Positions 37,422-47,257 of a stretch of 64,000 nt of DNA are shown here, piece by piece. The position numbers and the translations under genes were made by a program. Source of the stretch: Agromyces aureus (GTDB lineage: Bacteria > Actinomycetota > Actinomycetes > Actinomycetales > Microbacteriaceae); contig NZ_CP013979.1 of assembly GCF_001660485.1 (NCBI RefSeq), positions 1,426,001 through 1,490,000 of the forward strand, in the 5' to 3' direction. A model generated the notes under the pieces. It was not told where the DNA came from and did no database searches. It was given only the letters and a program-made list of their open reading frames with translations. Each line of letters begins with the position of its first letter. The stretch's first letter is position 1.

Positions 37422-38584
37422 TGACCGCCTCCCCGTTCCTCTCGCTTCCCGGCGCCGTGCCGGCCGACGACGTCGACGAGTCGACCGCCGGTCCGGGGCA
37501 CTACGGCAACCCGATCGTCGAGCAGCGCCACCTCGAGCGCGGCACCGCGATCGTCGACCTCTCCGACCGCGGCGTCATCACGGTCGCGGGCCCTGATCGC
37601 CTGTCCTGGCTGCACTCCATGGCCAGCCAGTCCTTCCAGGGACTGCGGCCGGGCGAGGGCATCGAGGCGCTCTTCCTCGATGCCTCTGGCCGCATCGAGC
37701 ACGTGGTGCACGCGGTCGACGACGGCGAGACCACCTGGCTCATCGTCGAAGGGGCGGATGCCGCGCCGCTGGCGAGGTTCCTCGACCGCATGCGCTTCAT
37801 GCTCCGCGTCGAGGTCGCCGACCGTTCCGACGAGTTCGCCGTCCTCGGCGCGATGTCCGCGTCCGCGCTCGACGCGGCCGTTCCCGCGGCATCGCCCTCG
37901 GGCCTGCCGCTCGACTGGAACGACCCGTGGTCGACCCGCGCCCCGGGCACGCACCGGTATGCGCGCGACGCCGGGCATCCGGCATCCGACTGGCACTTCA
38001 TCGAGCGAATCGTCGCTCGCGACGCGCTCGCCGACGCCGTGGCGGCCGTGCGCGCGGGTCGCGTCGAGGTCGCGGGTTCACTGGCGGCCGAGGCGCTGCG
38101 CATCGCCGCCTGGCGTCCGCGCCTCGCAACCGAGGTCGACGAGAAGAGCCTGCCCCACGAGCTCGACTGGCTGCAGAGCGCGGTCGACCTCGGCAAGGGC
38201 TGCTATAAGGGCCAGGAGACGGTGGCCAAGGTGCTGAACCTCGGGCGTCCGCCGAGACGACTCGTGCTGCTGCACCTCGACGGCAGCGACACCGTGCTGC
38301 CCGCCCCCGGCGACGAGGTCATCGGCGAGAAGGTGCGCCCCGAGCCGCTTCCGGGCGAGGCGCCCGAACGGCGCGTGGTCGGGCACATCACGTCGAGCAC
38401 CATGCACCACGAGCTCGGCCCGGTCGCGCTCGCGGTGATCAAGCGGCAGGTGCCGGCCGACCTTCCGCTCATCGTCGAGAGCCACGGCACGGATGTCGCG
38501 GCCGCCCAGGTCGAGATCGTTCCGGCCGATGCGACGTCGGCCATCGACGTGCCGCGACTGCCGCGGCTCGGCGCGCGGCCCTGA
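37421..38584 (+). CDS. ygfZ: YgfZ/GcvT-family folate-binding protein
   Basis: 387-aa protein of the COG0354 family, which binds tetrahydrofolate and helps assemble or repair Fe-S enzymes. The diagnostic KGCYKGQETVAKV motif (K-G-C-Y-x-G-Q-E) with its reactive Cys is near residue 265. Upstream, DRGVITVAGPDRLSWLHSMA is the folate-barrel entry, and GRPPRRLVLLHLDG opens the C-terminal barrel. ATG 37421 overlaps the nitrobindin stop. Pairing with a heme/NO protein fits a role in redox stress; this is inferred from context only. Confidence 0.93.
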   Translation: MTASPFLSLPGAVPADDVDESTAGPGHYGNPIVEQRHLERGTAIVDLSDRGVITVAGPDRLSWLHSMASQSFQGLRPGEGIEALFLDASGRIEHVVHAVDDGETTWLIVEGADAAPLARFLDRMRFMLRVEVADRSDEFAVLGAMSASALDAAVPAASPSGLPLDWNDPWSTRAPGTHRYARDAGHPASDWHFIERIVARDALADAVAAVRAGRVEVAGSLAAEALRIAAWRPRLATEVDEKSLPHELDWLQSAVDLGKGCYKGQETVAKVLNLGRPPRRLVLLHLDGSDTVLPAPGDEVIGEKVRPEPLPGEAPERRVVGHITSSTMHHELGPVALAVIKRQVPADLPLIVESHGTDVAAAQVEIVPADATSAIDVPRLPRLGARP

Positions 38585-38606
38585 CCGGCGCGCCCGACGC
38601 GCGACG

Positions 38607-39479
38607 TCAGTCGAGCGGGGCGACGGCCGTCCACGGCAACGTCAGCTCGCCGAGTCTGGCGCGTCGCGGACCGCCGATGATCGGCCACCCCTCGTGGCGC
38701 AGCGTCGCGACGGTCGCGATCCACCGCTGCGACGGTCCGTAGACGGCCATCGCCGAATGCGTGCGCCACGCGAGGTCGAGGTCGCCGAGCAGTGCGTGGA
38801 TGCGCTCGCCGGGCACGTTGCGGTGGATGAGCGCCTTCGGCAGTCGCTCGGCGACGATCGAGGGCAGTTCGAGCCCCGAGCGTCGCAGGCTCACGGTGAA
38901 GGTCCGGGGCCCGGACGCCCCGATGCCGACCCAGCTCGACACCCGCCCGAGCTCGTCGCAGGTGCCCTCGACGAGCAGACCGCCCGGTGCGAGCCTGGAC
39001 TGCATCATCGCCCACGCTGACGCGACCTCGGCCTCGTCGTACTGCCGGAGCACGTTGAACGCCCGGATCACCGCCGGCCGTGCACCGCCGGCCACGGGGA
39101 CCTCGAACCCGCCGACCGCGAAGTCGACCCGGAGGTCGGCCGGGAAGTGCAGCTCGCCCGCGCGCACCCCGGCCAGCTGCTCGCGTGCGACGCGCACCCG
39201 CTCGGGCTCGATCTCGAGGCCGAGCACGTGCACGCCGGGGCGCACGTGCGACAGCCTGGCGGCGAGCTCCAGGGTGGTGACGCCGCTCGCCCCGTAGCCG
39301 AGGTCGACGACGAACGGATCGACGGCGTGCAGCAGGGCGGGGTGCGCGGCGATCCACCGGTCGACGCGACGCAGGCGGTTGGTGTTCGTCGTGCCGCGGG
39401 TGACGGTGCCCACGCGCTGCCCGGGCCGCAGGTGACCGGGTCGGAGCCGCCGAGGGTGGGGCGAGGCGTCCGCGGGCAT
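38607..39479 (-). CDS. Class I SAM-dependent methyltransferase-like protein
   Basis: 290 aa with a Rossmann methyltransferase core: DPFVVDLGYGASGVTTLELA (SAM motif I, with D-L-G-Y-G), HVLGLEIEPERVRVAREQLA (motif II acidic residue), and RLAPGGLLVEGTCDELGRVS. The substrate is not evident. The C-terminal half (RTHSAMAVYGPSQRWIATVA) is not a known substrate domain to me. ATG 39479 is 6 nt from a CAGACT -10 at 39486-39491. It converges with the ygfZ-like gene (22 bp) and diverges from gpmA. Confidence 0.8.
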   Translation of the reverse strand: MPADASPHPRRLRPGHLRPGQRVGTVTRGTTNTNRLRRVDRWIAAHPALLHAVDPFVVDLGYGASGVTTLELAARLSHVRPGVHVLGLEIEPERVRVAREQLAGVRAGELHFPADLRVDFAVGGFEVPVAGGARPAVIRAFNVLRQYDEAEVASAWAMMQSRLAPGGLLVEGTCDELGRVSSWVGIGASGPRTFTVSLRRSGLELPSIVAERLPKALIHRNVPGERIHALLGDLDLAWRTHSAMAVYGPSQRWIATVATLRHEGWPIIGGPRRARLGELTLPWTAVAPLD

Positions 39480-39581
39480 GCGTCAAGTCTGCCAGCAGCG
39501 GCCGACCGCGGCATCCGCCCCCGGGTGACGTCGATCGACGGGCGGCGAAGACGGAGGATGCCTCACGGCTAGGCTGGACGC

Positions 39582-40328
39582 ATGCCTCACACCCTCGTGC
39601 TGCTTCGCCACGGCAACAGCGAATGGAACCAGAAGAACCTCTTCACCGGATGGGTCGACGTTCGACTCAGTGAACTCGGACGCACCGAGGCCGCCCGCGC
39701 GGGCGAGCTCCTCGCCGAGTCGGGCCTGCTGCCCGATGTGCTGCACACCTCCGTGCTGACCCGCGCGATCCAGACCGCGAACATCGCGCTCGACGTCGCC
39801 GACCGCGCCTGGATCGACGTGCGCCGCACCTGGCGCCTCAACGAGCGCCACTACGGTGCGCTGCAGGGCCTCGACAAGGCCGAGACGCTCGAGAAGTACG
39901 GCCCCGAGCAGTTCCAGCTGTGGCGCCGTTCGTTCGACGTGCCCCCGCCCGTGCTCGAAGACGACGCCGAGTACTCGCAGGTGGGCGACGCCCGCTACGC
40001 CGGACTCTCCGACGACGAGCTGCCCCGCACCGAGTGCCTGAAGGACGTCATCGCGCGCATGCTGCCCTACTGGGAGGAGGGCATCGTGCCCGACCTCGCG
40101 GCCGGCAAGACCGTGCTCGTCACGGCCCACGGCAACTCGCTTCGCGCGCTCGTCAAGCACCTCGACGGCATCAGCGACGACGACATCGCCGACCTGAACA
40201 TCCCGACCGGCATCCCGCTGGTGTACGAGCTCGGCGACGACTTCGCGCCGATCGCGCCCGCGCGCTACCTCGACCCCGAGGCCGCCGCAGCGGGCGCCGC
40301 AGCGGTCGCCGCGCAGGGCAAGAAGTAG
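39582..40328 (+). CDS. gpmA: 2,3-bisphosphoglycerate-dependent phosphoglycerate mutase
   Basis: 248-aa glycolytic mutase interconverting 3- and 2-phosphoglycerate. The phosphohistidine motif [20 protein letters not shown] is at the N-terminus; [16 protein letters not shown] and [16 protein letters not shown] complete the active site. The C-terminus has an Ala-rich tail. TAGGCT (39570-39575) is 6 nt before ATG, so leaderless. The order gpmA, phoU, senX3, regX3 is shared with mycobacteria (where phoU lies elsewhere), linking central metabolism with phosphate signalling. Confidence 0.98.
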   Translation: MPHTLVLLRHGNSEWNQKNLFTGWVDVRLSELGRTEAARAGELLAESGLLPDVLHTSVLTRAIQTANIALDVADRAWIDVRRTWRLNERHYGALQGLDKAETLEKYGPEQFQLWRRSFDVPPPVLEDDAEYSQVGDARYAGLSDDELPRTECLKDVIARMLPYWEEGIVPDLAAGKTVLVTAHGNSLRALVKHLDGISDDDIADLNIPTGIPLVYELGDDFAPIAPARYLDPEAAAAGAAAVAAQGKK

Positions 40329-40333
40329 GTCGT

Positions 40334-40405
40334 CAGGCGGCGGCGCAGCACCTGCGCCGCCGCCTGGAACGACCGAAGGGCCGGGGAGGAATCCCCGGCC
40401 CTTCG
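40334..40405. terminator. Two tandem hairpins between gpmA and phoU
   Basis: Hairpin 1: 15-bp arms caggcggcggcgcag (40334-40348) and complement (40352-40366), 3-nt loop. Hairpin 2: 14-bp arms cgaagggccgggga (40374-40387) and complement (40392-40405). They lie between convergent genes, so each may serve one strand. Neither has a U-tract. Confidence 0.8.
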
Positions 40406-40444
40406 TCATGCCCGTCGCGGGCTCGCGTTCGTCAGCCCTGCACG

Positions 40445-41107
40445 TCAGAGTCCCGCGTTGATGTCGGGGTCCCAGTCGCCCGTCACCAGGTACTGCACCT
40501 TCTTGGCGATCGAGACCGCGTGGTCGGCGAAGCGCTCGTGGTAGCGGCTCGCGAGGGTCGCATCGACCGTGTCGGCCGCCTCGCCCTTCCACTTCTCGCC
40601 GAGCACGGTGTCGAAGACCGAGAGGTGCAGGTCATCGACCTTGTCGTCCTCGTTGCGGATCTCCTCGGCGAGCTTGACGTCCTCGGTGCGCAGCAGCTGG
40701 GTGAGCTTCTGCGCGATCTCGACGTCGAGCGCGCCCATCTCGAAGAACGTGCTGCGCAGGCGCTTTGGCACGACCTTGTCGGGGAAGCGGTAGCGCGCGA
40801 GCTGCGCGATGTGGGTCGACATGTCGCCCATGCGCTCGAGCGAGGCGCTGATCCGCAGCGCGCTCACGACCGTTCGCAGGTCGCGCGCGACCGGCGACTG
40901 GCGGGCGAGGATCGTGATGGCGAGCTCGTCGAGCTCCTGCGCGGCCTGGTCGATGCGGTGGTCGTCGGCGATCACCTCCTCGGCCAGACTCACGTCGGAC
41001 TCGTTGAACGCACGCGTCGCCTTGTCGATCGACGTGGCGACGAGTTCAGCGATCTCGACGAGTCGCTCCTGGACTTCCTGAAGCTCCTGCTGGAACACCT
41101 CACGCAT
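40445..41107 (-). CDS. phoU: Phosphate transport regulator PhoU
   Basis: 220-aa all-helical PhoU protein, two PhoU repeats. It senses the state of the Pst transporter and restrains the phosphate kinase. Each repeat carries the metal-binding-type motif: DDHRIDQAAQELDELA in repeat 1 and NEDDKVDDLHLSVFDTVL in repeat 2; ASLERMGDMSTHIAQLARY and YHERFADHAVSIAKKVQYL are also typical. ATG 41107 has GAGGAT upstream; the in-frame codons before it are not conserved. Divergent from senX3-regX3, so the 192-bp gap holds both promoters. Confidence 0.96.
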   Translation of the reverse strand: MREVFQQELQEVQERLVEIAELVATSIDKATRAFNESDVSLAEEVIADDHRIDQAAQELDELAITILARQSPVARDLRTVVSALRISASLERMGDMSTHIAQLARYRFPDKVVPKRLRSTFFEMGALDVEIAQKLTQLLRTEDVKLAEEIRNEDDKVDDLHLSVFDTVLGEKWKGEAADTVDATLASRYHERFADHAVSIAKKVQYLVTGDWDPDINAGL

Positions 41108-41196
41108 ATACGAAACATCCTCTTTCGGGTGCGCGCGCGGCGCGCACGCGGGATCGGTCCGGAGGTCGCACCGGACAAGCACATCGTCGCCCGGGA

Positions 41197-41292
41197 AGGT
41201 GAACGCCGGGTGCCGTAGACCTGAACACTCGTTAACCTACCGTCGTGATGCCCCGCTTTTCGGGAATCGGGGCTCCGGCGTGTGGTTACGCT
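41197..41292 (+). promoter_or_regulatory. Divergent senX3/phoU control region
   Basis: The senX3 -10 TACGCT (41287-41292) ends 7 nt before its ATG, a leaderless start. GGTGAAC and GGTGCCG begin 11 bp apart near 41199-41216, and TGAACACTCGTTAACC is near 41222-41238: weak PHO-box-like repeats, consistent with autoregulation. Confidence 0.45.
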
Positions 41293-41299
41293 ACAGAGT

Positions 41300-42514
41300 A
41301 TGGACTCCATCTGGCTGGTCCTCGGCGCGCTCGCACTCGGCGCGTTCCTCGGGGCCGGCTTCCTCCTCCTGCTGTACATGGCCGAGCGTCGTGGTGCACG
41401 TGCCGCACAGGTCATCGCCCCCACGATCCCCGACGGGGTCGAGCACGTGCTCGACGTCCTCGAGTCCGCCGGCATCGTGCTGGACCCCTCGAACAACGTG
41501 CTCCAGGCGTCGCCGGGTGCGCTCGCGCTCGGACTCGTGCGCGGCGGTGCGCTCGTGCATCCCGAACTCGTGGAGCTCGCGGCATCCGTTCGTCGCTCAG
41601 GGGAGACGATCGCCGACGAGTTCACCCTCGCGCGCGGTCCCTACGGCGAGTCGACCATGCGCCTGCGGGTGCTCGTGGCCCGGCTCGGCACCCGGTTCGT
41701 GCTGCTCATGGCCGACGATCGCACGGAGTCGCACCGGCTCGACGACGTGCGCCGCGATTTCGTCGCGAACATCTCGCACGAGCTGAAGACGCCGATCGCG
41801 TCGGTCAGCCTGCTCGCCGAGGCCCTCGACCAGGCGGCCGACGAGCCCGATCAGGTGCGACGGTTCGCGGGGCGCCTGTCGACCGAGGCGGCCCGGCTCG
41901 CGCACATCACGAGCGAGGTCATCGAACTCTCGCGCCTGCAGGCTCGCGATGCGCTGCGCCCCGACGTGCTCGTGAGGGTCGACGAGGTCGTCGCCGAGGC
42001 GGTCGACCAGAACCGCATCGTCGCGACGTCGAAGCGCGTGACGATCGCCGTGCGGACGTCGAAGTCCGCCCAGGTCTACGGAGACCGGTCGCTGCTCGTC
42101 GTGGCCGTGCACAACCTCCTCGCGAACGCGATCGCGTACTCGAGCGAGGGCGGTCGCGTCGGCGTCGGCGTCAAGGTCTCGGGCGACACGGTCGAGATCT
42201 CGGTCACCGACCAGGGCATCGGAATCCAGCGCGACGATCTCGATCGCGTGTTCGAGCGCTTCTTCCGCGTCGACCAGGCGCGTTCGCGCAACACGGGCGG
42301 TTCCGGCCTCGGCCTCAGCATCGTCAAGCACACCGTGCAGAACCACGGCGGCGATGTGCGGGTCTGGTCCACGCCGGAGCGCGGTTCGACGTTCACGATC
42401 CGACTTCCGCTCGCCGAGAAGCCGATCCAGGTGACGGATGCCGCGGGCGGGCGTTCGACGGCCGAACCCGGCGCCGCGCCGCGAACCGGTCGCACCGCGC
42501 ACCCCGTCCCATGA
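41300..42514 (+). CDS. senX3: Phosphate-sensing histidine kinase SenX3
   Basis: 404 aa. One or two N-terminal helices (WLVLGALALGAFLGAGFLLL), a PAS-like sensor (VLDVLESAGIVLDPSNNVLQ), the phospho-acceptor H-box DFVANISHELKTPIASVSLL and an ATP domain with NLLANAIAYSSEGGRV, DQGIGI and TGGSGLGLSIVKH. It phosphorylates RegX3, 61 bp downstream. By homology it signals phosphate starvation together with PhoU and Pst. The start at 41300 (MDSIWLV) fits the leaderless -10; a GTG 18 nt upstream is possible. Confidence 0.95.
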   Translation: MDSIWLVLGALALGAFLGAGFLLLLYMAERRGARAAQVIAPTIPDGVEHVLDVLESAGIVLDPSNNVLQASPGALALGLVRGGALVHPELVELAASVRRSGETIADEFTLARGPYGESTMRLRVLVARLGTRFVLLMADDRTESHRLDDVRRDFVANISHELKTPIASVSLLAEALDQAADEPDQVRRFAGRLSTEAARLAHITSEVIELSRLQARDALRPDVLVRVDEVVAEAVDQNRIVATSKRVTIAVRTSKSAQVYGDRSLLVVAVHNLLANAIAYSSEGGRVGVGVKVSGDTVEISVTDQGIGIQRDDLDRVFERFFRVDQARSRNTGGSGLGLSIVKHTVQNHGGDVRVWSTPERGSTFTIRLPLAEKPIQVTDAAGGRSTAEPGAAPRTGRTAHPVP

Positions 42515-42575
42515 CCGCCACCATCGACATCACCACCGGAGCGGCGCACGTCGTTCCTGACCGAGGAGACACCCT

Positions 42576-43256
42576 GTGACCCGCATCCTGCTCGTCGAGG
42601 ACGAGATCGCGCTGAGCGACCCGCTGAGCTTCCTTCTGGAACGCGAGGGGTACGAGATCGAGGTCGCGGCCGACGGTCCGTCGGCGATCGCGGCGTTCGA
42701 CCGCGGGGGAGCCGACCTGCTGCTGCTCGACCTCATGCTGCCGGGCCTGCCCGGTACCGAGGTCTGCCGGGAGATCCGCGCGCGCTCCAACGTGCCGATC
42801 ATCATGCTCACGGCGAAGGACTCCGAGATCGACATCGTGGTCGGGCTCGAGCTGGGCGCCGACGACTACGTCACGAAGCCGTACTCGACGCGCGAGCTGC
42901 TCGCGCGCATCCGTGCCGTGCTGCGACGCCGCATCGATGCCGACGACTTCGACGAGTCGCTCATCGAGGGCGGTCGGGTGCGCATGGACGTCGACCGGCA
43001 CACGGTGGAGGTCGAGGGAGAACCCGTTCCCATGCCGCTCAAGGAATTCGAGCTGCTCGAGCTCCTGATGCGCAATCCGGGCCGCGTGCTGACCCGCGGT
43101 CAGCTCATCGACCGCGTCTGGGGTTCGGACTACTTCGGCGACACCAAGACGCTCGACGTGCACATCAAGCGCATCCGCTCGAAGATCGAGAAGCAGCCGT
43201 CCGAGCCCGTGCAGCTCGTGACCGTGCGCGGACTGGGCTACCGGTTCGAGGCCTGA
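42576..43256 (+). CDS. regX3: Phosphate response regulator RegX3
   Basis: 226-aa OmpR/PhoB-type regulator. The receiver domain has the acidic pair in LLVEDEIALSDP, phospho-acceptor Asp in LLLLDLMLPGLPGTEV and the conserved Lys in DDYVTKPYS. The winged helix has LKEFELLELLMRNPGRVLTR, RVWGSDYFGDTKTLDVHIKR and LVTVRGLGYRFEA. It should bind the GTTCACC repeats upstream of pstS and ppk. The start is GTG 42576, with GAGGAG upstream. It ends 37 bp before the hairpin at 43294. Confidence 0.96.
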   Translation: MTRILLVEDEIALSDPLSFLLEREGYEIEVAADGPSAIAAFDRGGADLLLLDLMLPGLPGTEVCREIRARSNVPIIMLTAKDSEIDIVVGLELGADDYVTKPYSTRELLARIRAVLRRRIDADDFDESLIEGGRVRMDVDRHTVEVEGEPVPMPLKEFELLELLMRNPGRVLTRGQLIDRVWGSDYFGDTKTLDVHIKRIRSKIEKQPSEPVQLVTVRGLGYRFEA

Positions 43257-43293
43257 GGTCGGGCGCTCGACGGCCCTGCCGGCCCCGAACATG

Positions 43294-43327
43294 CGAAACG
43301 GCTCCCGCCGAGGCGGGAGCCGTTTCG
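43294..43327. terminator. Bidirectional terminator between regX3 and lpqE-like gene
   Basis: Perfect 15-bp arms cgaaacggctcccgc and gcgggagccgtttcg, loop CGAG, between convergent genes. The 3' flank TGCTTGGTCTTG has no U-run. Confidence 0.8.
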
Positions 43328-43368
43328 TGCTTGGTCTTGACGGGCGATTCGCCCGGAGGACCGGTGGC

Positions 43369-43818
43369 TTACGGGGCGAGGCCCGGGTAGAGGCGGTCGT
43401 CGAGCACGGGGATCTGCTTCTCGATGCCCTCTTCGCTCGCGTACTGGAAGAAGATCGGGGTCAGGCCGCCGACCTCGGCGTCGATGCCCTCGAGCAGCAG
43501 CGGCTCGGTCTCCTCGCCGCCGAGCACGACGGTCTCGTTCGCGGCGACCTCGAGCTCCTGTGTGGCCGAGCCGGCCTCGATCTTCAGGGTCTGGTCGTCG
43601 TCGCCGGTGTTGACCACGGTCATCACGAGGTTGCCGTCGACGCCGTCTTCGCTCACCACGAGGATGTTGCGCAGGTCGAGGTCGCCGACCGTGACCGAGA
43701 CGCCGTCGCTCGCGTCGTAGTGCTCGGTGGTCGCCTGGTAGGTGACCATCGAGCAGCCGGTCGCGCCGATGGCGAGACCCAGGGCCAGAACAGCGGATGC
43801 CGCGAGACGCGCCTTCAC
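43369..43818 (-). CDS. LpqE-like lipoprotein
   Basis: 149 aa with a signal peptide and a lipobox ATGC (Cys about residue 22). The mature part, DLDLRNILVVSEDGVDGNLV then MTVVNTGDDDQTLKI, predicts an immunoglobulin-like beta-sandwich outside the membrane. In mycobacteria the lipoprotein LpqE lies next to carD-ispD-ispF-cysS, exactly as here, so it is probably its counterpart. Function is unknown. It is divergent from carD, with a 158-bp gap between the two start codons. Confidence 0.82.
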   Translation of the reverse strand: MKARLAASAVLALGLAIGATGCSMVTYQATTEHYDASDGVSVTVGDLDLRNILVVSEDGVDGNLVMTVVNTGDDDQTLKIEAGSATQELEVAANETVVLGGEETEPLLLEGIDAEVGGLTPIFFQYASEEGIEKQIPVLDDRLYPGLAP

Positions 43819-43944
43819 AGAACCTCCAAGTACGGGCGTGCGCGACCGTCTGAAACGCGCACGGGAATCGATTCCGAGTGTAGCGCAACGGTGCCGCGGG
43901 GCCTGCGAGCGAGCGGCGGAACCTTAGCACGAACACGAATGTGA

Positions 43945-43950
43945 TATCCT
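43945..43950 (+). promoter_or_regulatory. -10 box of carD
   Basis: TATCCT, with a poor -35 TTAGCA at 43924-43929. Unlike many genes here, carD has a 20-nt leader and a GGAAGG ribosome site. Confidence 0.55.
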
Positions 43951-43976
43951 GAAAGTTGCCGGAAGGACATACATTC

Positions 43977-44459
43977 ATGCTTTTTGAGGTTGGCGAAACC
44001 GTCGTGTACCCGCATCACGGAGCCGCGACGATCATCGAAGTCAAAGACCGCGTCATCAAGGGCGAGACCAAGAAATACCTGAAGCTGAACGTCACGCAGG
44101 GAGATCTCGTGATCGAGGTTCCCGCTGAGAATGTCGACCTCGTCGGCGTTCGCGATGTCATCGGCAAGGACGGCCTCGACAAGGTGTTCGAGGTGCTTCG
44201 CGCCCCGTTCACCGAGGAGCCCACCAACTGGTCCCGCCGCTACAAGGCGAACCTCGAGAAGCTCGCCTCCGGCGACGTGATCAAGGTCTCCGAAGTGGTG
44301 CGCGACCTGTGGCGCCGCGACCAGGACCGCGGACTGTCGGCGGGTGAGAAGCGCATGCTCGCGAAGGCGCGCCAGATCCTGATCTCCGAACTCGCGCTCG
44401 CAGAGAAGACCGACGAGGAGGCCGCTTCGACGGTCCTCGACGAGGTCCTCGCCTCCTAG
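43977..44459 (+). CDS. carD: RNA polymerase-binding transcription factor CarD
   Basis: 160-aa essential actinobacterial regulator. The N-terminal Tudor-like RNA polymerase-interaction domain is [20 protein letters not shown], then [20 protein letters not shown]; the helical DNA-binding part includes the conserved Trp in [20 protein letters not shown] and [20 protein letters not shown]. It binds the RNA polymerase beta subunit and stabilises open complexes at promoters, including rRNA promoters. The ATG at 43977 fits both RBS and homology; upstream in-frame codons were discarded. Confidence 0.97.
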   Translation: MLFEVGETVVYPHHGAATIIEVKDRVIKGETKKYLKLNVTQGDLVIEVPAENVDLVGVRDVIGKDGLDKVFEVLRAPFTEEPTNWSRRYKANLEKLASGDVIKVSEVVRDLWRRDQDRGLSAGEKRMLAKARQILISELALAEKTDEEAASTVLDEVLAS

Positions 44460-44465
44460 CGTCAC

Positions 44466-44501
44466 CAACGGCACCGCGTCCTCCCGGGCGCGGTGCCGTT
44501 G
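44466..44501 (+). terminator. Hairpin after carD
   Basis: 13-bp perfect arms caacggcaccgcg and cgcggtgccgttg with a 10-nt loop, 6 nt after the stop. It separates carD from ispDF, which has its own promoter. Confidence 0.7.
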
Positions 44502-44549
44502 TGCTGCCCTGGTGACCTGCGGCGGCCCCATGCTGGCTAGGCTCGAACC

Positions 44550-45800
44550 ATGAGTTCGTCGACCGTCGCCGTCATCCTGGTCGCCGCGGGCAGCGGCACG
44601 CGCCTCGGCCACGCCGAGCCCAAGGCCTTCGTGCCGCTCGGCGAATCCACGATCCTCGGGGTCGCCCTCGATGCCGTGCTGGGCATGCACGAGACGCCGC
44701 ACGTCGTCGTCGTCGCTCCGGCAGACCGCGTCGCCGAGGTGCAGGTGCGCTTCGCGGAGGTCGCGGCCGCGGCATCCGCCCCGTTCGACGTCGTGCCGGG
44801 CGGCGCGTCGCGTCAGGATTCGGTCGAGGCCGGACTCGCCGTGCTGCCGAGACTCGTCGACACCGTCCTCGTGCACGATGCGGCTCGCCCGCTCACCCCG
44901 TCGCTGGTCTTCGACGAGGTCGCCGCCGCCGTGCGCTCGCGCGGTCACGGCATCGTGCCGGGCCTCCCCGTGGTCGACACGATCAAGCGCATCGAGGGCG
45001 GTCATGTGGTCTCGACCGTCGACCGATCGGTGCTCGCGGCGGTGCAGACCCCGCAGGGCTTCCCGCGCGAGGATCTCGACGATGCCTTCGCGTCCGCCGA
45101 TCCGACGTTCGAGTACACCGACGACGCCGCGATCGCCGCGGCGGCCGGGTTCACCGTCGACCTCGTGCCCGGTGACGCGCGAGGCTTCAAGATCACCGTG
45201 CCGGAAGACCTCCGGCGAGCCGAGCAGCACTTGGGCGTCGCACCGCACGTCCGCCCCGACGGGGAACGCGCGGTGGCCCCGGCCTCGCACCCGGCCGAGC
45301 TCGGCACGCCCGCCGTCGCGCCGCCCGCATCTCGCATCGGCACCGGGGTCGACGTGCACGCGTTCGCCGACGACCCGGCCACGCCGCTCTGGCTCGCGGG
45401 CCTCGAATGGCCGGGTGAGCGCGGGCTCTCGGGGCATTCCGACGGCGACGCCGCCGCGCACGCGATCTGCGACGCCCTGCTCGCGGCCGCCGGCCTCGGT
45501 GACGTCGGCGCGATCTTCGGCACCGCCGACCCGCGATTCGCCGCGGCGCACGGCGAGGTGTTCCTCGCCGAGACGCGACGGCTGGTCGAGGCATCCGGAT
45601 TCCGCATCGTGAACGTGACCGTGCAGATCGTGGGCAACCGCCCGAAGCTCGCCCCACGCAGGGCCGAGGCCGAGGCCCTCCTGTCGCATGTGCTCGGCGC
45701 TCCCGTGTCGGTGGCCGCCACCACGACCGACGGCCTCGGCTTCACCGGCCGCGGCGAGGGCGTCTCGGCGCTGGCCACCGCACTGCTCGCGACGCCCTGA
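44550..45800 (+). CDS. ispDF: Bifunctional IspD-IspF, MEP isoprenoid pathway
   Basis: 416-aa fusion. Residues about 1-230: IspD, which makes CDP-ME from CTP and MEP ([34 protein letters not shown]). A Pro/Ala linker of about 35 residues follows. Residues about 262-416: IspF, which cyclises CDP-ME2P to MEcPP (GTGVDVHAF metal site, [36 protein letters not shown]). The missing middle enzyme IspE is not in the window. TAGGCT (44538-44543) 6 nt before ATG indicates a leaderless start. Separate ispD and ispF in mycobacteria occupy the same place. Confidence 0.96.
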   Translation: MSSSTVAVILVAAGSGTRLGHAEPKAFVPLGESTILGVALDAVLGMHETPHVVVVAPADRVAEVQVRFAEVAAAASAPFDVVPGGASRQDSVEAGLAVLPRLVDTVLVHDAARPLTPSLVFDEVAAAVRSRGHGIVPGLPVVDTIKRIEGGHVVSTVDRSVLAAVQTPQGFPREDLDDAFASADPTFEYTDDAAIAAAAGFTVDLVPGDARGFKITVPEDLRRAEQHLGVAPHVRPDGERAVAPASHPAELGTPAVAPPASRIGTGVDVHAFADDPATPLWLAGLEWPGERGLSGHSDGDAAAHAICDALLAAAGLGDVGAIFGTADPRFAAAHGEVFLAETRRLVEASGFRIVNVTVQIVGNRPKLAPRRAEAEALLSHVLGAPVSVAATTTDGLGFTGRGEGVSALATALLATP

Positions 45801-45847
45801 TCGTCGCGCCGACCGGGCGTTCAGCCGGGCGCCGGTAGGCTTGCCGG

Positions 45848-47257
45848 GTGACCGTGCGACTCTACGATTCGAAGGCTCAGGCCCTGCGTGACTTCGTGCC
45901 CCTCCAAGAGGGACACGTCGGCATGTACGTCTGCGGTCCGACCGTGCAGTCGAGCCCGCACATCGGTCATCTCCGCAGCGCGCTCGTTTACGACATCCTC
46001 CGCCGCTGGTTCTCGTACCGCGGGTACGACGTGGCGTTCGTGCGCAACGTCACCGACATCGACGACAAGATCCTCGACGCCGCGACGGGAGAGCAGTGGT
46101 GGGCGCTGGCCTACCGCGTCGAGCTCGAGTTCCAGGCCGCCTACGCCTCGCTCGGCATCCTGCCTCCGACGTACGAACCGCGCGCGACCGCGAGCGTGCA
46201 GCAGATGCAGGAACTGATCACCCGGCTCATCGAGCGCGGGCACGCGTACGCGGCTCCGGATGCCTCGGGCGACGTGTACTTCGACACCGCGAGCTGGCCG
46301 GCCTACGGCGAGCTCACGCGCCAGGCGCGCGACAACATGGAGGCCGCGGCCGACGCCGACCCGCGCGGCAAGCGCGACCCCCGAGACTTCGCCCTCTGGA
46401 AGGGTCGCAAGGCCGACGAGCCCGCGTCCGCATCGTGGGCGTCGCCGTGGGGTGACGGCCGGCCCGGCTGGCACATCGAGTGCTCGGCCATGGCGAGCCG
46501 CTACCTCGGCACCGAGTTCGACATCCACGGGGGCGGTCTCGACCTGCGCTTCCCGCACCACGAGAACGAGCTCGCGCAGTCCACGGCGGCCGGTCACGGC
46601 TACGCCCGCTACTGGGTGCACAACGGGCTCGTGAACACCGGCGGGCAGAAGATGTCCAAGTCGCTCGGCAACTCCGTGTTCGCCGCCGAGCTGCTCGAAC
46701 TCGCCTCCCCGCTCGCGGTGCGCTACCTGCTCGGCGCCGCGCACTACCGCTCGACGCTCGACTACTCGCCCGGCTCGCTCGCCGAGGCCGAGGCGGCCGT
46801 CGATCGCATCCGCACGTTCCTCGAGCGCGTCGAACGACGCCTCGCGGGCACGCGTTACGAGGGCGTCGGCGCTCCCGTGATCCCCGACGCGTTCGCCGCA
46901 GCCATGGACGACGACCTGGGCGTGCCCCAGGCGATCGCCGTGCTGCACGACACCGTCCGCGCCGGCAACCAGGCGCTCGACGCCGACGAACTCCACGACG
47001 CCGCGGCGCTGCACGGGCAGGTCGCCGCCATGGCGGGCGTGCTCGGCATCGACCCCCGCGACGCCAGGTGGAGCCCGGACGCCGCGCCCGCGGCATCCGC
47101 CCTCGACACCCTCGTGACCAGACTCATCGAGGATCGCCAGGCGGCTCGTGCAGCGAAGGACTTCGCAGCCGCAGACCGCATCCGCGACGAACTCTCGTCA
47201 GCGGGCATCACCATCGAAGACAGCCAGACCGGCACACATTGGAGCTTGGAATCATGA
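45848..47257 (+). CDS. cysS: Cysteinyl-tRNA synthetase
   Basis: 469-aa class I synthetase. The zinc/cysteine site is in [10 protein letters not shown], the HIGH box in [14 protein letters not shown], and KMSKS in [27 protein letters not shown] and [11 protein letters not shown] supply other zinc ligands. It charges tRNA-Cys in the cytosol. The start is GTG at 45848, 6 nt after TAGGCT (45836-45841), a leaderless start. It overlaps rlmB by four bases (ATGA). The anticodon-binding C-terminal part is complete. Confidence 0.97.
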   Translation: MTVRLYDSKAQALRDFVPLQEGHVGMYVCGPTVQSSPHIGHLRSALVYDILRRWFSYRGYDVAFVRNVTDIDDKILDAATGEQWWALAYRVELEFQAAYASLGILPPTYEPRATASVQQMQELITRLIERGHAYAAPDASGDVYFDTASWPAYGELTRQARDNMEAAADADPRGKRDPRDFALWKGRKADEPASASWASPWGDGRPGWHIECSAMASRYLGTEFDIHGGGLDLRFPHHENELAQSTAAGHGYARYWVHNGLVNTGGQKMSKSLGNSVFAAELLELASPLAVRYLLGAAHYRSTLDYSPGSLAEAEAAVDRIRTFLERVERRLAGTRYEGVGAPVIPDAFAAAMDDDLGVPQAIAVLHDTVRAGNQALDADELHDAAALHGQVAAMAGVLGIDPRDARWSPDAAPAASALDTLVTRLIEDRQAARAAKDFAAADRIRDELSSAGITIEDSQTGTHWSLES

